Shown here one piece after another: positions 21,784-28,431 of a stretch of DNA of 28,431 nucleotides. Origin of the DNA: DASQFU01 sp035632955 (GTDB taxonomy: Bacteria; Eisenbacteria; RBG-16-71-46). The translations under genes and the position numbers were made by a program. Under the pieces are notes generated by a model. The model saw only the letters and a program-made list of their open reading frames with translations, did no database searches and was not told the DNA's origin. Positions within the stretch are counted from its first letter, which is position 1; the number at the start of each line of letters is the position of its first letter. The DNA lies in the NCBI GenBank assembly GCA_035632955.1, contig DASQFU010000014.1:1-28431 (forward strand), in the 5' to 3' direction.

Positions 21784-22811
21784 GCCTTGCTTCCCTCGAC
21801 CTCCGGCACCGCGATTTCGCGCAGGTACTGCGCGGCGTCTTCGGGCGGGGTGGGATTGATGTAGAAGCCGGAGCCGATCTCGAACCCGGCGACCCGCGTC
21901 AGCTTGGGCATGATCTCGATGTGCCAGTGGTAGTACTCGAGCTCGGGGTCGCTGACCGGCGAGGTGTGGATGACGAAGTTGTACGGCGGCCGGTCGAGTG
22001 CCCGGTTGAGCCGCATCAGCGTGTCCTTGAGGATCGCGGCCAGCTCCTTGAGCTCGTCGGGTCCGTCGAGGATCTGATACGACGCATCATGACGCCTCGG
22101 CAGAATCCAGGTCTCGAACGGGAAGCGCGGCGCGAACGGCTCGGTGGCCAGGAACCGATCGGTCATGGACACGATGCGCCGGCCGGAGTTTTCGGCTGTC
22201 TCCTGCTGGACGATGTCGCAGAACACACAACGCTCTTTGAGCTCGTAGTAGCGTCGCGCCCCTTCCAGCTCTTCCTGGATGATCTTCGGAATGATCGGGG
22301 TCGCGATCATCTGCGTGTGCGTGTGCTCGAGCGTGGCGCCCGCCTGCGCGCCGTGGTTCTTGAAGATCAGCACGTAGCGGAAGCGCTTGTCCTTGTGAAG
22401 ATCGATCACGCGCTCGCGGTAGGCAAGCAGCACACTGTGAATGTGCTCGAGCGACATGTCGGCCAGGTCCTGATCGTGGACCGGACCTTCGATCACGACT
22501 TCATGGGCGCCGACGCCGTTCATCTTGTCGTAGAGGCCCTCGCCGCGCCGATCCATGGTGCCTTCGATCTGGAGCGCCGGGAACTTGTTCGGCACCACCC
22601 GCACCTGCCAGCCGGCCGAGTTGGGCGGGCCGCCGTTCTGGCGGACGGCATACACCTCGGGCGGCGTCTTGTCCTCGCTGCCGGGGCAGAAGGGACAGAA
22701 GCTCGCAGGTTGCGTCGGATGCGCGGGACCGAAATTGGTGGGACGCCGGCTGCGCTCGGTGGAGATGATCACCCACCGGCCCACGACCGGGTCCTTGCGA
22801 AGCTCGGGCAT
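21780..22811 (-). CDS. galT: GalT-family hexose-1-phosphate nucleotidylyltransferase
   Basis: GalT swaps UMP between UDP-glucose and galactose-1-phosphate through a uridylyl-histidine. Start ATG 22811 follows GGGGA; the product has 343 residues. Zinc cysteines C39/C42 (CPFCPG) and C195/C198 (CVFCDI), the substrate loop FKNHGAQAGATLEHTHTQ, and YYHWHIEIMPK (293-302) are intact. The nucleophile motif reads H163-T-H165-T-Q167 rather than the classical HPHGQ, a form seen in thermophile GalT and ADP-glucose phosphorylase-like members of the family. With glgA overlapping downstream, an ADP-glucose-producing or UDP-glucose-recycling phosphorylase role is a real alternative. The gene symbol reflects the family, not proven specificity. 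Confidence 0.85.
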   Translation of the reverse strand: MPELRKDPVVGRWVIISTERSRRPTNFGPAHPTQPASFCPFCPGSEDKTPPEVYAVRQNGGPPNSAGWQVRVVPNKFPALQIEGTMDRRGEGLYDKMNGVGAHEVVIEGPVHDQDLADMSLEHIHSVLLAYRERVIDLHKDKRFRYVLIFKNHGAQAGATLEHTHTQMIATPIIPKIIQEELEGARRYYELKERCVFCDIVQQETAENSGRRIVSMTDRFLATEPFAPRFPFETWILPRRHDASYQILDGPDELKELAAILKDTLMRLNRALDRPPYNFVIHTSPVSDPELEYYHWHIEIMPKLTRVAGFEIGSGFYINPTPPEDAAQYLREIAVPEVEGSKA

Positions 22812-22875
22812 GCGTTCCCCGTTCTGTTGAGGTCTGAGCCGTGCGAAGAGCCGCGCGGCGCTACGCAAACGGGCT

Positions 22876-22905
22876 AGTCTAGGAAGCCATTCGCCACAGG
22901 GTCAA
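22876..22905 (-). promoter_or_regulatory. Promoter of the galT-glgA pair
   Basis: On the minus strand TTGACC (22900-22905) and TAGACT (22876-22881) are separated by 18 bp. Transcription would start near 22869, leaving a leader of about 58 nt before ATG 22811. It lies between the stop of the upstream operon (22916) and galT. Confidence 0.65.
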
Positions 22906-22915
22906 GCGACATGGC

Positions 22916-24211
22916 TCACGCAGTCCGGGCCGCGGCGCGATCCGCCGCGGTCGCGTCGAACAGCGCGCGTAGCGCCGTTTCGTCCGCGCTCGACAGCGGG
23001 CGCTCGCGACGCGCCATCGCGAGCCGCGCCGTCTCCATAAACTTCTCCAGACGATGCTCGTCGACCCGGCCGCCATCCCACCAGGCGAACGCGGGCACGT
23101 GCTTTGGCGCGAACCGGCCGCCGCCGAACAGATTGGACCCAACGCCGACGACCACCCCAGTCGGCAGCAGCGTGCCGATCCCGGTGCGGACGTGCGCGCC
23201 CAGGAACGCGCCGATCTTGCGCAGGCCGCTCGGGCGCTCGGCGCCGTCCACCCACACGCGCACCTCGCCGTAGTTGTTCTTGAGGTCGCTCGTCGTCGTC
23301 AGCGCGCCGAGGTTCACCCACTCGCCGACCACGCTGTGGCCGACGAAACCGTGATGCCGCTTGTTCGCCCATCCTTGCCATAGCGACGAGTCGACTTCGC
23401 CCAAGATCCGGCACACGGGCCCGATGCTCGAGAATCCGATCGAGCCGCCGAGCAACTGGGTTCCCTGCCCGACGGCGCACGGTCCCGTCACCACCGTGTG
23501 CGGGAGCACTTCAGCGCCCGCCGCGAGGTGAATCGGCCCGGGCCGGGCATCGAGCACGGCGTAGGCGTCCACCCGCGCGCCGGGCTCGATTGTGATCCGC
23601 TCGGGCTCTTCGAGCGCGGCCAGTCGATGCACTTCGCCTTCGCGAAGGCCGTGAAGCGGTTCGAGGTCGAGCCGGATCGCATCGGCGTTGCGCTCGACCA
23701 GGTCCCAGGGATGCGTGAGCCACTCGGCGAGGACCGGGACCGTGGGAAGATCGAGATCGCGCAGAAAGGTCTCGAAGTCGGACCCGCCGCCTTCGAGCCG
23801 CGCCGCCAGCACCGGAAAGGAGACGCGAGCCCCCGCCACCCGTTCGCCCGAGACCCAGAGCGCGGGCGAGCGCGCCGCCATCGCTTCGCCGAGCCAGGGA
23901 CCAGGCAACGCCGCGGCGTTCACCACCACCAGCTCGTCCTGACTCTCGGCCCGGGCGGCCTCGGGTCGGGGCGCCTCGCGCCAGCACGCCATCGCTTCGG
24001 GTCGCGCGGCGATGGCCATGATCGGCAGTCCGGTGTGCAAGTGCCAGCGGCCCGCGAGATCCGAAGCGCCGAAACGGAGCGCCGGGACCGGCAGCAGATC
24101 CGTGAGCGGCCGCAGCGCACGCCACCCCTGATCCTCGAACACCACCAGCGTCCTGCGCCCGCCGCTTTCCGAGCGCGGCGCGAGCGCGGCGACGCCTTGC
24201 CAGCGGATCAC
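22916..24211 (-). CDS. Alternative GlmU-like sugar nucleotidylyltransferase/left-handed beta-helix acyltransferase
   Basis: Started at GTG 24211 (GTGA overlap with the SPOR gene), the product has 431 residues. The N-terminal part matches the alternative GlmU family of Bacteroidetes and relatives: LVVFEDQGWRALRPLTDLLP, PALRFGASDLAGRW, and VVVNAAALPGPW in place of the usual GxGTRM loop. The C-terminal part (about 215-390) is a left-handed beta-helix with hexapeptide rhythm: IEPGARVDAYAVLDARPGPI, PHTVVTGPCAVGQGTQLLGG, HSVVGEWVNLGALTTTSDLK, GAFLGAHVRTGIGTLLPTG. The family is predicted to make UDP-N-acetylglucosamine from glucosamine-1-phosphate. The N-terminal domain looks divergent here, so the nucleotidyl activity is less certain than the hexapeptide acyltransferase fold. 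Confidence 0.75.
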   Translation of the reverse strand: MIRWQGVAALAPRSESGGRRTLVVFEDQGWRALRPLTDLLPVPALRFGASDLAGRWHLHTGLPIMAIAARPEAMACWREAPRPEAARAESQDELVVVNAAALPGPWLGEAMAARSPALWVSGERVAGARVSFPVLAARLEGGGSDFETFLRDLDLPTVPVLAEWLTHPWDLVERNADAIRLDLEPLHGLREGEVHRLAALEEPERITIEPGARVDAYAVLDARPGPIHLAAGAEVLPHTVVTGPCAVGQGTQLLGGSIGFSSIGPVCRILGEVDSSLWQGWANKRHHGFVGHSVVGEWVNLGALTTTSDLKNNYGEVRVWVDGAERPSGLRKIGAFLGAHVRTGIGTLLPTGVVVGVGSNLFGGGRFAPKHVPAFAWWDGGRVDEHRLEKFMETARLAMARRERPLSSADETALRALFDATAADRAAARTA

Positions 24212-25020
24212 CGGCGTTTGCTCGCGATCCGGTACGCCCCGGTGAACCCGCTCGCGAGTGCTCGGCGCCTCAGGCTGTCGGCCACGGCCGAGGCCAGGCA
24301 GTCGCGCGTCCGCACCTTGAACAGGCCCTTCTCGGTTTCGATCACCATCGGCAGCAGGAGCTGGGATTCGGCCGCCGCGAGCAATGGCTCGGCCTTGGCG
24401 CGCGCGTTCGGCGCCCCGAGCTGCAGCCGCCAGCACGAGTCCGGTGCGGCGGGCGGCGGTGGGGTCGGACGAGCGGGCGTCGGGGCGCTCGCCGGTGGGG
24501 TCGACGGGGGCGGTGCGAGCAGGGTGTCGACCGGCAGGCCCCGCGGAAACGATCCCGGCCGGTCACCGAGCGGCTCGGTCGGGGTCGGGATCGGAACCGT
24601 TTCGTCGTCGTCGGCGCCCGGCAGCGAATCAGGCGACGCAGCCGTTCCGATCGAGTCAGGCGGCGCTGGAGCCGCGGGCCTAACGGTCGAAACCTGAGGG
24701 CGGGACGTCGCCGGCGCGGGCACACGTTCCTCCGGTCTGAGCGGCTCGGGGATCGTCGCCAGAACTCGCCGCGCATCGGCCGACGGCAAGCTGTCGACAA
24801 CCGCCCCGGGCGTGGTGCTCGTGATGCTGCCGCCCGACGCGGTCGTGCCGACGGGAGTCGGCTGCGGCGGTGGGCTCACCGGCACCGGCGTCTGCGCCGG
24901 CACGGGCGGGCTTCCCGATGGCAGCGGCGACGAAGATCCGCCCTGCGAGACCGGCTGCATGCTCGCGCAGCCGGCGAGCACGAACGCGATCGTCACCACC
25001 CACGCGAGTCGCGCCATCAT
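24208..25020 (-). CDS. SPOR-domain lipoprotein with Pro-rich linker
   Basis: Start ATG 25020 overlaps the ManC stop as ATGA. The 270-residue product opens with a lipoprotein signal, MMARLAWVVTIAFVLAGC, with acylated Cys at 18 (lipobox VLAGC). Residues about 25-195 are low-complexity and rich in Pro, Ser, Thr and Ala (SPPVPAQTPVPVSPPPQPTP). The last 75 residues form a SPOR-like domain (CWRLQLGAPNARAKAEPLL, LFKVRTRDCLASAVADSLRR). SPOR domains bind denuded peptidoglycan glycan strands, so it probably tethers between outer membrane and cell wall. Its place between manC and a GlmU-like gene, coupled at both ends, is unusual and ties wall/envelope biology to nucleotide-sugar supply. Confidence 0.8.
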   Translation of the reverse strand: MMARLAWVVTIAFVLAGCASMQPVSQGGSSSPLPSGSPPVPAQTPVPVSPPPQPTPVGTTASGGSITSTTPGAVVDSLPSADARRVLATIPEPLRPEERVPAPATSRPQVSTVRPAAPAPPDSIGTAASPDSLPGADDDETVPIPTPTEPLGDRPGSFPRGLPVDTLLAPPPSTPPASAPTPARPTPPPPAAPDSCWRLQLGAPNARAKAEPLLAAAESQLLLPMVIETEKGLFKVRTRDCLASAVADSLRRRALASGFTGAYRIASKRR

Positions 25021-26066
25021 GTCCGCGCCCGCGCGCGCAGCGCTTCGCTCACGCGCCGCACTTGCTCGGTGTGATCGAGCCGGCACGCGAGCATGCTGCC
25101 GTTCGCGTTCACGACCACCATGTCGCGGAGTCCGAGTGCCGCAGCCACGCCGCCCTCTCCCACCACCACGCAGTCGTCGCAGTCGAGTGCCAGAGCGTCA
25201 CCGAACAGGACGTTGCCTCGCGGGTCGCGAGGCTGGCGGCGCGCCCACGCGTTCCAGCTCCCGAGATCGTCCCAATCGAAGCGCGGCTCGAGCATCACGA
25301 CGTTGGGCGCCGGCTCGAGCACGGCGTAGTCGACCGAGATCGCCTCGAGACCAGGGAACACCTGCGCGAGCCGCCCTTCGAATGCGTCCGCGCCGCCTCC
25401 GACCCCGAATCCCCGCAGCGCCTTCGCCAGCGCCGGGCGTCCTGCCGCGAGCGCGTCGAAGAACGTCGCGGAACGCCACACGAAGATGCCGCTGTTCCAG
25501 GCGTACTCGCCGGTCGCGAGCCATGCTTCGGCGCGCGCGCGATCGGGCTTCTCGGTGAACTGCGCCACGCGGTGCAGCCGTTCGGCCACCCGCGCGCCGC
25601 GCCGGATGTAGCCGAAGTTCGTGTCCGGACCGCTCGGACGGATGCCGAACGTAACCAGCACGGGCTCGCGTTCGGCGATCTCGAAGGCGAGCGTGAGGTC
25701 GGCGACGAACGCATCGACGTCATCGATCGCATGATCGGCGGGCAGCACGGCGAATGCGCTGTGCTCGGGGACGAACTGCCCGGCGGCCGCCGCGATCGCC
25801 GGCGCCGTGTTGCGGGCCACCGGCTCGGCCAGGATGCGCGCCCCCGGGCACTCGCGCTGGCAGGCGTCGCGCAGATCCGGCGCGGTCATCACCAGCACGT
25901 GATCGGGACTCGACACCACACGCCGCGCCCGCTCGAACGTCGCCGAAAGCAGCGAGCGGCCCTCTCCCGCCAGAGGCAGAAGCTGCTTGGGGCGCTCGGG
26001 CCGGCTCCATGGCCAGAAACGCTCGCCCCGGCCACCGGCGAGCACCAACACGAATCGATCGGGCAT
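25017..26066 (-). CDS. manC: Mannose-1-phosphate guanylyltransferase
   Basis: The enzyme makes GDP-mannose from mannose-1-phosphate and GTP. I use ATG 26066 (MPDRFVLVLAGGRGERFWPW); a TTG 15 bp upstream is an alternative, and neither has a strong binding site. The 349 residues cover the single nucleotidyltransferase domain: nucleotide loop LAGGRGERFWPWSRPERPKQ, EPVARNTAPAIAAAA, LPADHAI, PDTNFGYIRRG, QFTEKPD, YAWNSGIFVW and DWDDLGSWNAW. The phosphomannose isomerase domain of bifunctional ManC is absent. GDP-mannose probably feeds surface glycan or GDP-deoxyhexose synthesis with the surrounding genes. 68 bp separate it from the upstream membrane protein, so one operon is likely. Confidence 0.93.
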   Translation of the reverse strand: MPDRFVLVLAGGRGERFWPWSRPERPKQLLPLAGEGRSLLSATFERARRVVSSPDHVLVMTAPDLRDACQRECPGARILAEPVARNTAPAIAAAAGQFVPEHSAFAVLPADHAIDDVDAFVADLTLAFEIAEREPVLVTFGIRPSGPDTNFGYIRRGARVAERLHRVAQFTEKPDRARAEAWLATGEYAWNSGIFVWRSATFFDALAAGRPALAKALRGFGVGGGADAFEGRLAQVFPGLEAISVDYAVLEPAPNVVMLEPRFDWDDLGSWNAWARRQPRDPRGNVLFGDALALDCDDCVVVGEGGVAAALGLRDMVVVNANGSMLACRLDHTEQVRRVSEALRARART

Positions 26067-26134
26067 AGGATGCGGTCGCAAGCACTAGCACACGCTTCCT
26101 GACGCAGCAAGCCGATCGAGGCCTCGACCGCCGA

Positions 26135-27850
26135 TCATGGCGTAGCGACCGTGGCTGTGTCGCCTGCCGCCTGCGCTTCGAGGCGCGTGATCGCCTCGTC
26201 CAGCACGCGCGCCGACTCGGTGAGGGTCGGCGACAGCTCGAGGGCGCGCGCGCGCGCGAGTGAGCGACGTGCTGCCGCCACGTCGCCGGCCACCAGCCAC
26301 GCTTCGGCGGCGAGCAGCGCGCGGCGCGGATTCGGATTGAGCGCGAACGCGTGCTCGTAGGCCACACCGGCCGCGTCGAACTCTCCGAGATCCATCGCGC
26401 GCTGGCCGATGAAAAGGTGCGCGTGGCTCTGTTGCGGGCCGGGGAGCTTCGGCGGGTCGGTCGCGAGCGCGATCGCACGCTCCATCGCGCGCTCGGAGTG
26501 CGCGTTCACCGCGACCCAGCCACCCGCTCCGATCACGAGCAACGGCAGGATCCAGATCAGCCGGCCGCGGACACGCTCGGGCGGCGCCAGGGCGAGCACC
26601 TGACCCGCGGCGAGCGTGAGGGCGAGGCCGAGCAGGATGTTGATGTCCCAGTCGCGATGGGCGCCCAGGTTGCTGTCACCGACCAGGAACAACCACACCA
26701 GGCCGAGCAGCAACGGCACAGCGGCGAGCGTCACGAGCAGCGCGACCGGATGGCGGACGAACGCCGCGAGCGCCCGGCGCCCGGCCAACCACGGCGCCAG
26801 GATCGCGAGCGGCGCGACCAGCAGCAGCGTATTGGCGACGTCGCTGAGCGGAACCGTTCGCAGTCCGCTCCGGCGCGCGGTGCGCAGCAGCTCGGCAGCG
26901 TCCTTCACGAGCTGATCGCCGATGCCGCCGACGAACATCACGCCGGCCGCCGCGATCATGGCGCCCGCGAGCAGGATCCAGAACCAACGGCGCGCTTCGG
27001 GCCGGTCGCCGGACATTGGCGGCGCCAGCGCGCGCCAGATCATCGGCAGAGCCATCACGATCCCGAGCCGATGCGCGAGCACCAGCACGAGCCAGGCGGC
27101 GCACAGACGCACGGCGTGGCGCGGGCGCGCGAGCGGGCCGATCAGCTCGGACCACCACCAGGCCCCGGCCGCGGCGACCAATGCCGCGGATTCCGCATAG
27201 CCGGCGAACGCTTCCAGCGTGCCGGTCAGCGCCAGCGCGAGCGCGAAAGGGACGCGCGTATCGGGCGGCGCGCCGAGTCGCGGGACCGCACGCCACCACG
27301 AGGCGAAGTAGACGAAGCCGAGCAGTGCCCCGACGAGCGAGATGACGTCCCGAATCGGGAGGCCCAAACGATGGAGCTGGATCGGCAGGAGCACGTTGAC
27401 CGCCACGTCCAGCGGGCTCGCATGCAGGCGCACGACCCAGTCGCCGAACGCGACCGGCCCGAGCTCGGCCGCGAACCCGACCAGCGTGCGCAACCGGAAC
27501 TGCGTGTCGCCGAGAAAGTGGACGGCCTCCCGGAGCGGAAACGCGACCAGCAGGGCCAGCGCGCCCGCGAGCGCCCATGCGAACGCGGCGGGGACGCGAA
27601 AGCGGCCGATCGCCGCGGCGCCCGCGGCCGCCAGGAGCAGCGCGACGACTCCGGCCTGCGGCAACGAGCGGAGTCCGTTGACCGCCCAGACATAGTTCGA
27701 CGCCGGCGGCGCGAGCACCAGCAGCGCCGCCCACACCAGCACGACCGCGAACGCCGCGCCGCGCAACGGCTCGATCGTGTCGTGACGCGACTCGCGCGAG
27801 CGCTTGGATTTCGCGTGCGGCGCCACGCGTGCTGGGGGCGCGCCTCTCAC
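26135..27850 (-). CDS. Multi-pass membrane protein with C-terminal TPR-like region
   Basis: I start at GTG 27850, which overlaps the methyltransferase stop as GTGA; the longer frame upstream lies wholly inside that gene. The 571-residue product has a short basic cytoplasmic tail, about eleven to twelve hydrophobic segments (28-465), and a C-terminal TPR-like region (about 480-560: SHAHLFIGQRAMDLGEFDAAGVAYEHAFALNPN, quoted here as GEFDAAGVAYEHAFALNPN, then RRALLAAEAWLVAGDVAAAR). DINILLGLALTLAAGQ and HRDWDINILL occur in a loop near the end of the membrane part. Similar membrane-TPR proteins in this phylum are uncharacterised; a glycosyltransferase (GT-C-like) or polymer-handling role in the glycan locus is possible but not shown. 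Confidence 0.7.
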   Translation of the reverse strand: MRGAPPARVAPHAKSKRSRESRHDTIEPLRGAAFAVVLVWAALLVLAPPASNYVWAVNGLRSLPQAGVVALLLAAAGAAAIGRFRVPAAFAWALAGALALLVAFPLREAVHFLGDTQFRLRTLVGFAAELGPVAFGDWVVRLHASPLDVAVNVLLPIQLHRLGLPIRDVISLVGALLGFVYFASWWRAVPRLGAPPDTRVPFALALALTGTLEAFAGYAESAALVAAAGAWWWSELIGPLARPRHAVRLCAAWLVLVLAHRLGIVMALPMIWRALAPPMSGDRPEARRWFWILLAGAMIAAAGVMFVGGIGDQLVKDAAELLRTARRSGLRTVPLSDVANTLLLVAPLAILAPWLAGRRALAAFVRHPVALLVTLAAVPLLLGLVWLFLVGDSNLGAHRDWDINILLGLALTLAAGQVLALAPPERVRGRLIWILPLLVIGAGGWVAVNAHSERAMERAIALATDPPKLPGPQQSHAHLFIGQRAMDLGEFDAAGVAYEHAFALNPNPRRALLAAEAWLVAGDVAAARRSLARARALELSPTLTESARVLDEAITRLEAQAAGDTATVATP

Positions 27851-28431
27851 GCGCCCGCCTCGCGGGGTCGTCCGCCCGATGTCTTCTCCACGCGAAACAC
27901 GAGTCGCAACGAGGGCAGGAACAGGTCGGCCGAGCCGCCGAGCGGCGCCAGCAACGCATGCACGGGCCACAGCAACGCGAACAGCACGCGCTTCAGGGGA
28001 ACGCGCGTCCCTCCCAGGTTGCGCCACGCCTGGCGGTAGCTGTCGGCGAAGTAGACGCGCGTCGTTTTGCGCACCGAGGTCACACCGGGCGCGGACCGCA
28101 CGAGGCGGGTGGCGCCGGGCAGGCTCAAGTACTCCGAGGGCTGGTAGCGCTGCCCTCGCACCTTCCACGTCACCCAGCGGCGCGCCGCCGTCGGCAGCAG
28201 CCAGTGGACCAGCGGCATCTGATTGTCATGGTAGTCGACCGGAAACCACTGGTTCGGCGTCTCGATCAGCAGATGTCCGCCGGGCCGCAGGACGCGCGCG
28301 CATTCGTGGAGTACGCGACGCTTGGCGTCGTGCCCGAACACGTGCTCCAGCACCTGCCAGAGCACGATCAGATCGAAGATGTCGTCGGGAAACGGGAGCC
28401 GGAAAGGCTCCTGGCGGACGAGGGCGACGCG
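27847..28431 (-). CDS. Class I SAM-dependent methyltransferase, C-terminal part (start outside window)
   Basis: The frame stays open to the right edge; 194 residues are visible, the SAM-binding GxGxG motif being outside the window. LPFPDDIFDLIVLWQVLEHV and ECARVLRPGGHLLIETPNQ are motifs IV-VI of the Methyltransf_11 family. The rest (HWLLPTAARRWVTWKVRGQ, SEYLSLPGATRLVRSA) matches methyltransferases that occur in polysaccharide gene clusters and act on sugars or lipid-linked glycans. The substrate is unknown. It is coupled by GTGA to the membrane protein downstream and heads, or extends, the manC operon. Confidence 0.85.
   Translation of the reverse strand, partial: RVALVRQEPFRLPFPDDIFDLIVLWQVLEHVFGHDAKRRVLHECARVLRPGGHLLIETPNQWFPVDYHDNQMPLVHWLLPTAARRWVTWKVRGQRYQPSEYLSLPGATRLVRSAPGVTSVRKTTRVYFADSYRQAWRNLGGTRVPLKRVLFALLWPVHALLAPLGGSADLFLPSLRLVFRVEKTSGGRPREAGA

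Noticed and set aside
26351..28039. Long open frame on the plus strand opposite the membrane/TPR and methyltransferase genes
   Set aside because: Extremely Arg/Gln/Glu-rich with no recognisable fold; a mirror of GC-biased codon use on the real strand.

Overview
The window is GC-rich, gene-dense bacterial DNA with one complete tRNA gene, no rRNA, no CRISPR array and no recognisable transposase. Several traits point to an uncultured FCB-group bacterium, most like Candidatus Eisenbacteria or a relative. Two secreted proteins end in FlgD-like/type IX-type C-terminal sorting domains. There is a truncated DUF222/HNH-type protein, an alternative (Bacteroidetes-type) GlmU, and E. coli-like promoters of the TTGACx/TAGACT kind. 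The lineage is an inference; no marker gene such as 16S rRNA is present.

Layout. (1) 1-4136: accessory and cell-surface region. It holds the 3' end of a large Ig-like/choice-of-anchor surface protein with a terminator, a 3'-truncated HNH-family gene with an unusual repeat-rich upstream region, a DNRLRE-type secreted protein, and a small secreted protein with dockerin-like motifs. (2) 4259-8968 (minus): a compact locus with an OpuCA-type ATPase, a substrate-binding protein fused to a permease, and the ergothioneine enzymes EgtB and EgtD. A divergent MerA/Lpd-like flavoprotein follows at 9097-10482. (3) 10552-13870 (minus): a GAF protein resembling free-methionine-R-sulfoxide reductase, followed by a 941-residue cytoplasmic hybrid histidine kinase with four sensor domains. 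(4) 14121-16986 (plus): NfeD, an SPFH/stomatin protein and a GT39-like membrane protein. (5) 17218-18909 (minus): tRNA-Gly(GCC), folE and a thioredoxin-reductase-like flavoprotein without its CxxC. (6) 19017-20225 (plus): an aspartate kinase that looks leaderless. (7) 20233-28431 (minus): sugar-nucleotide and glycan genes. These are a methyltransferase (cut by the window edge), a membrane protein with a TPR tail, mannose-1-phosphate guanylyltransferase, a SPOR lipoprotein and alternative GlmU, then, from its own promoter, a GalT-family enzyme and glycogen synthase.

How the genes work together. The best candidate for an unusual system is region 2. EgtD trimethylates histidine and EgtB attaches sulfur to the product. 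Directly upstream on the same strand is an ABC importer of the quaternary-amine family, which includes the known ergothioneine importer EgtUV. Here the substrate-binding domain precedes the permease, the reverse of the order known for EgtU. This suggests one locus that both makes and imports ergothioneine or a betaine precursor. A flavoprotein disulfide reductase and a methionine-sulfoxide-reductase-like GAF protein lie nearby, giving the neighbourhood a redox theme. In region 7, four-base stop/start overlaps couple most neighbours translationally, in keeping with joint production of nucleotide sugars for surface glycan and glycogen.
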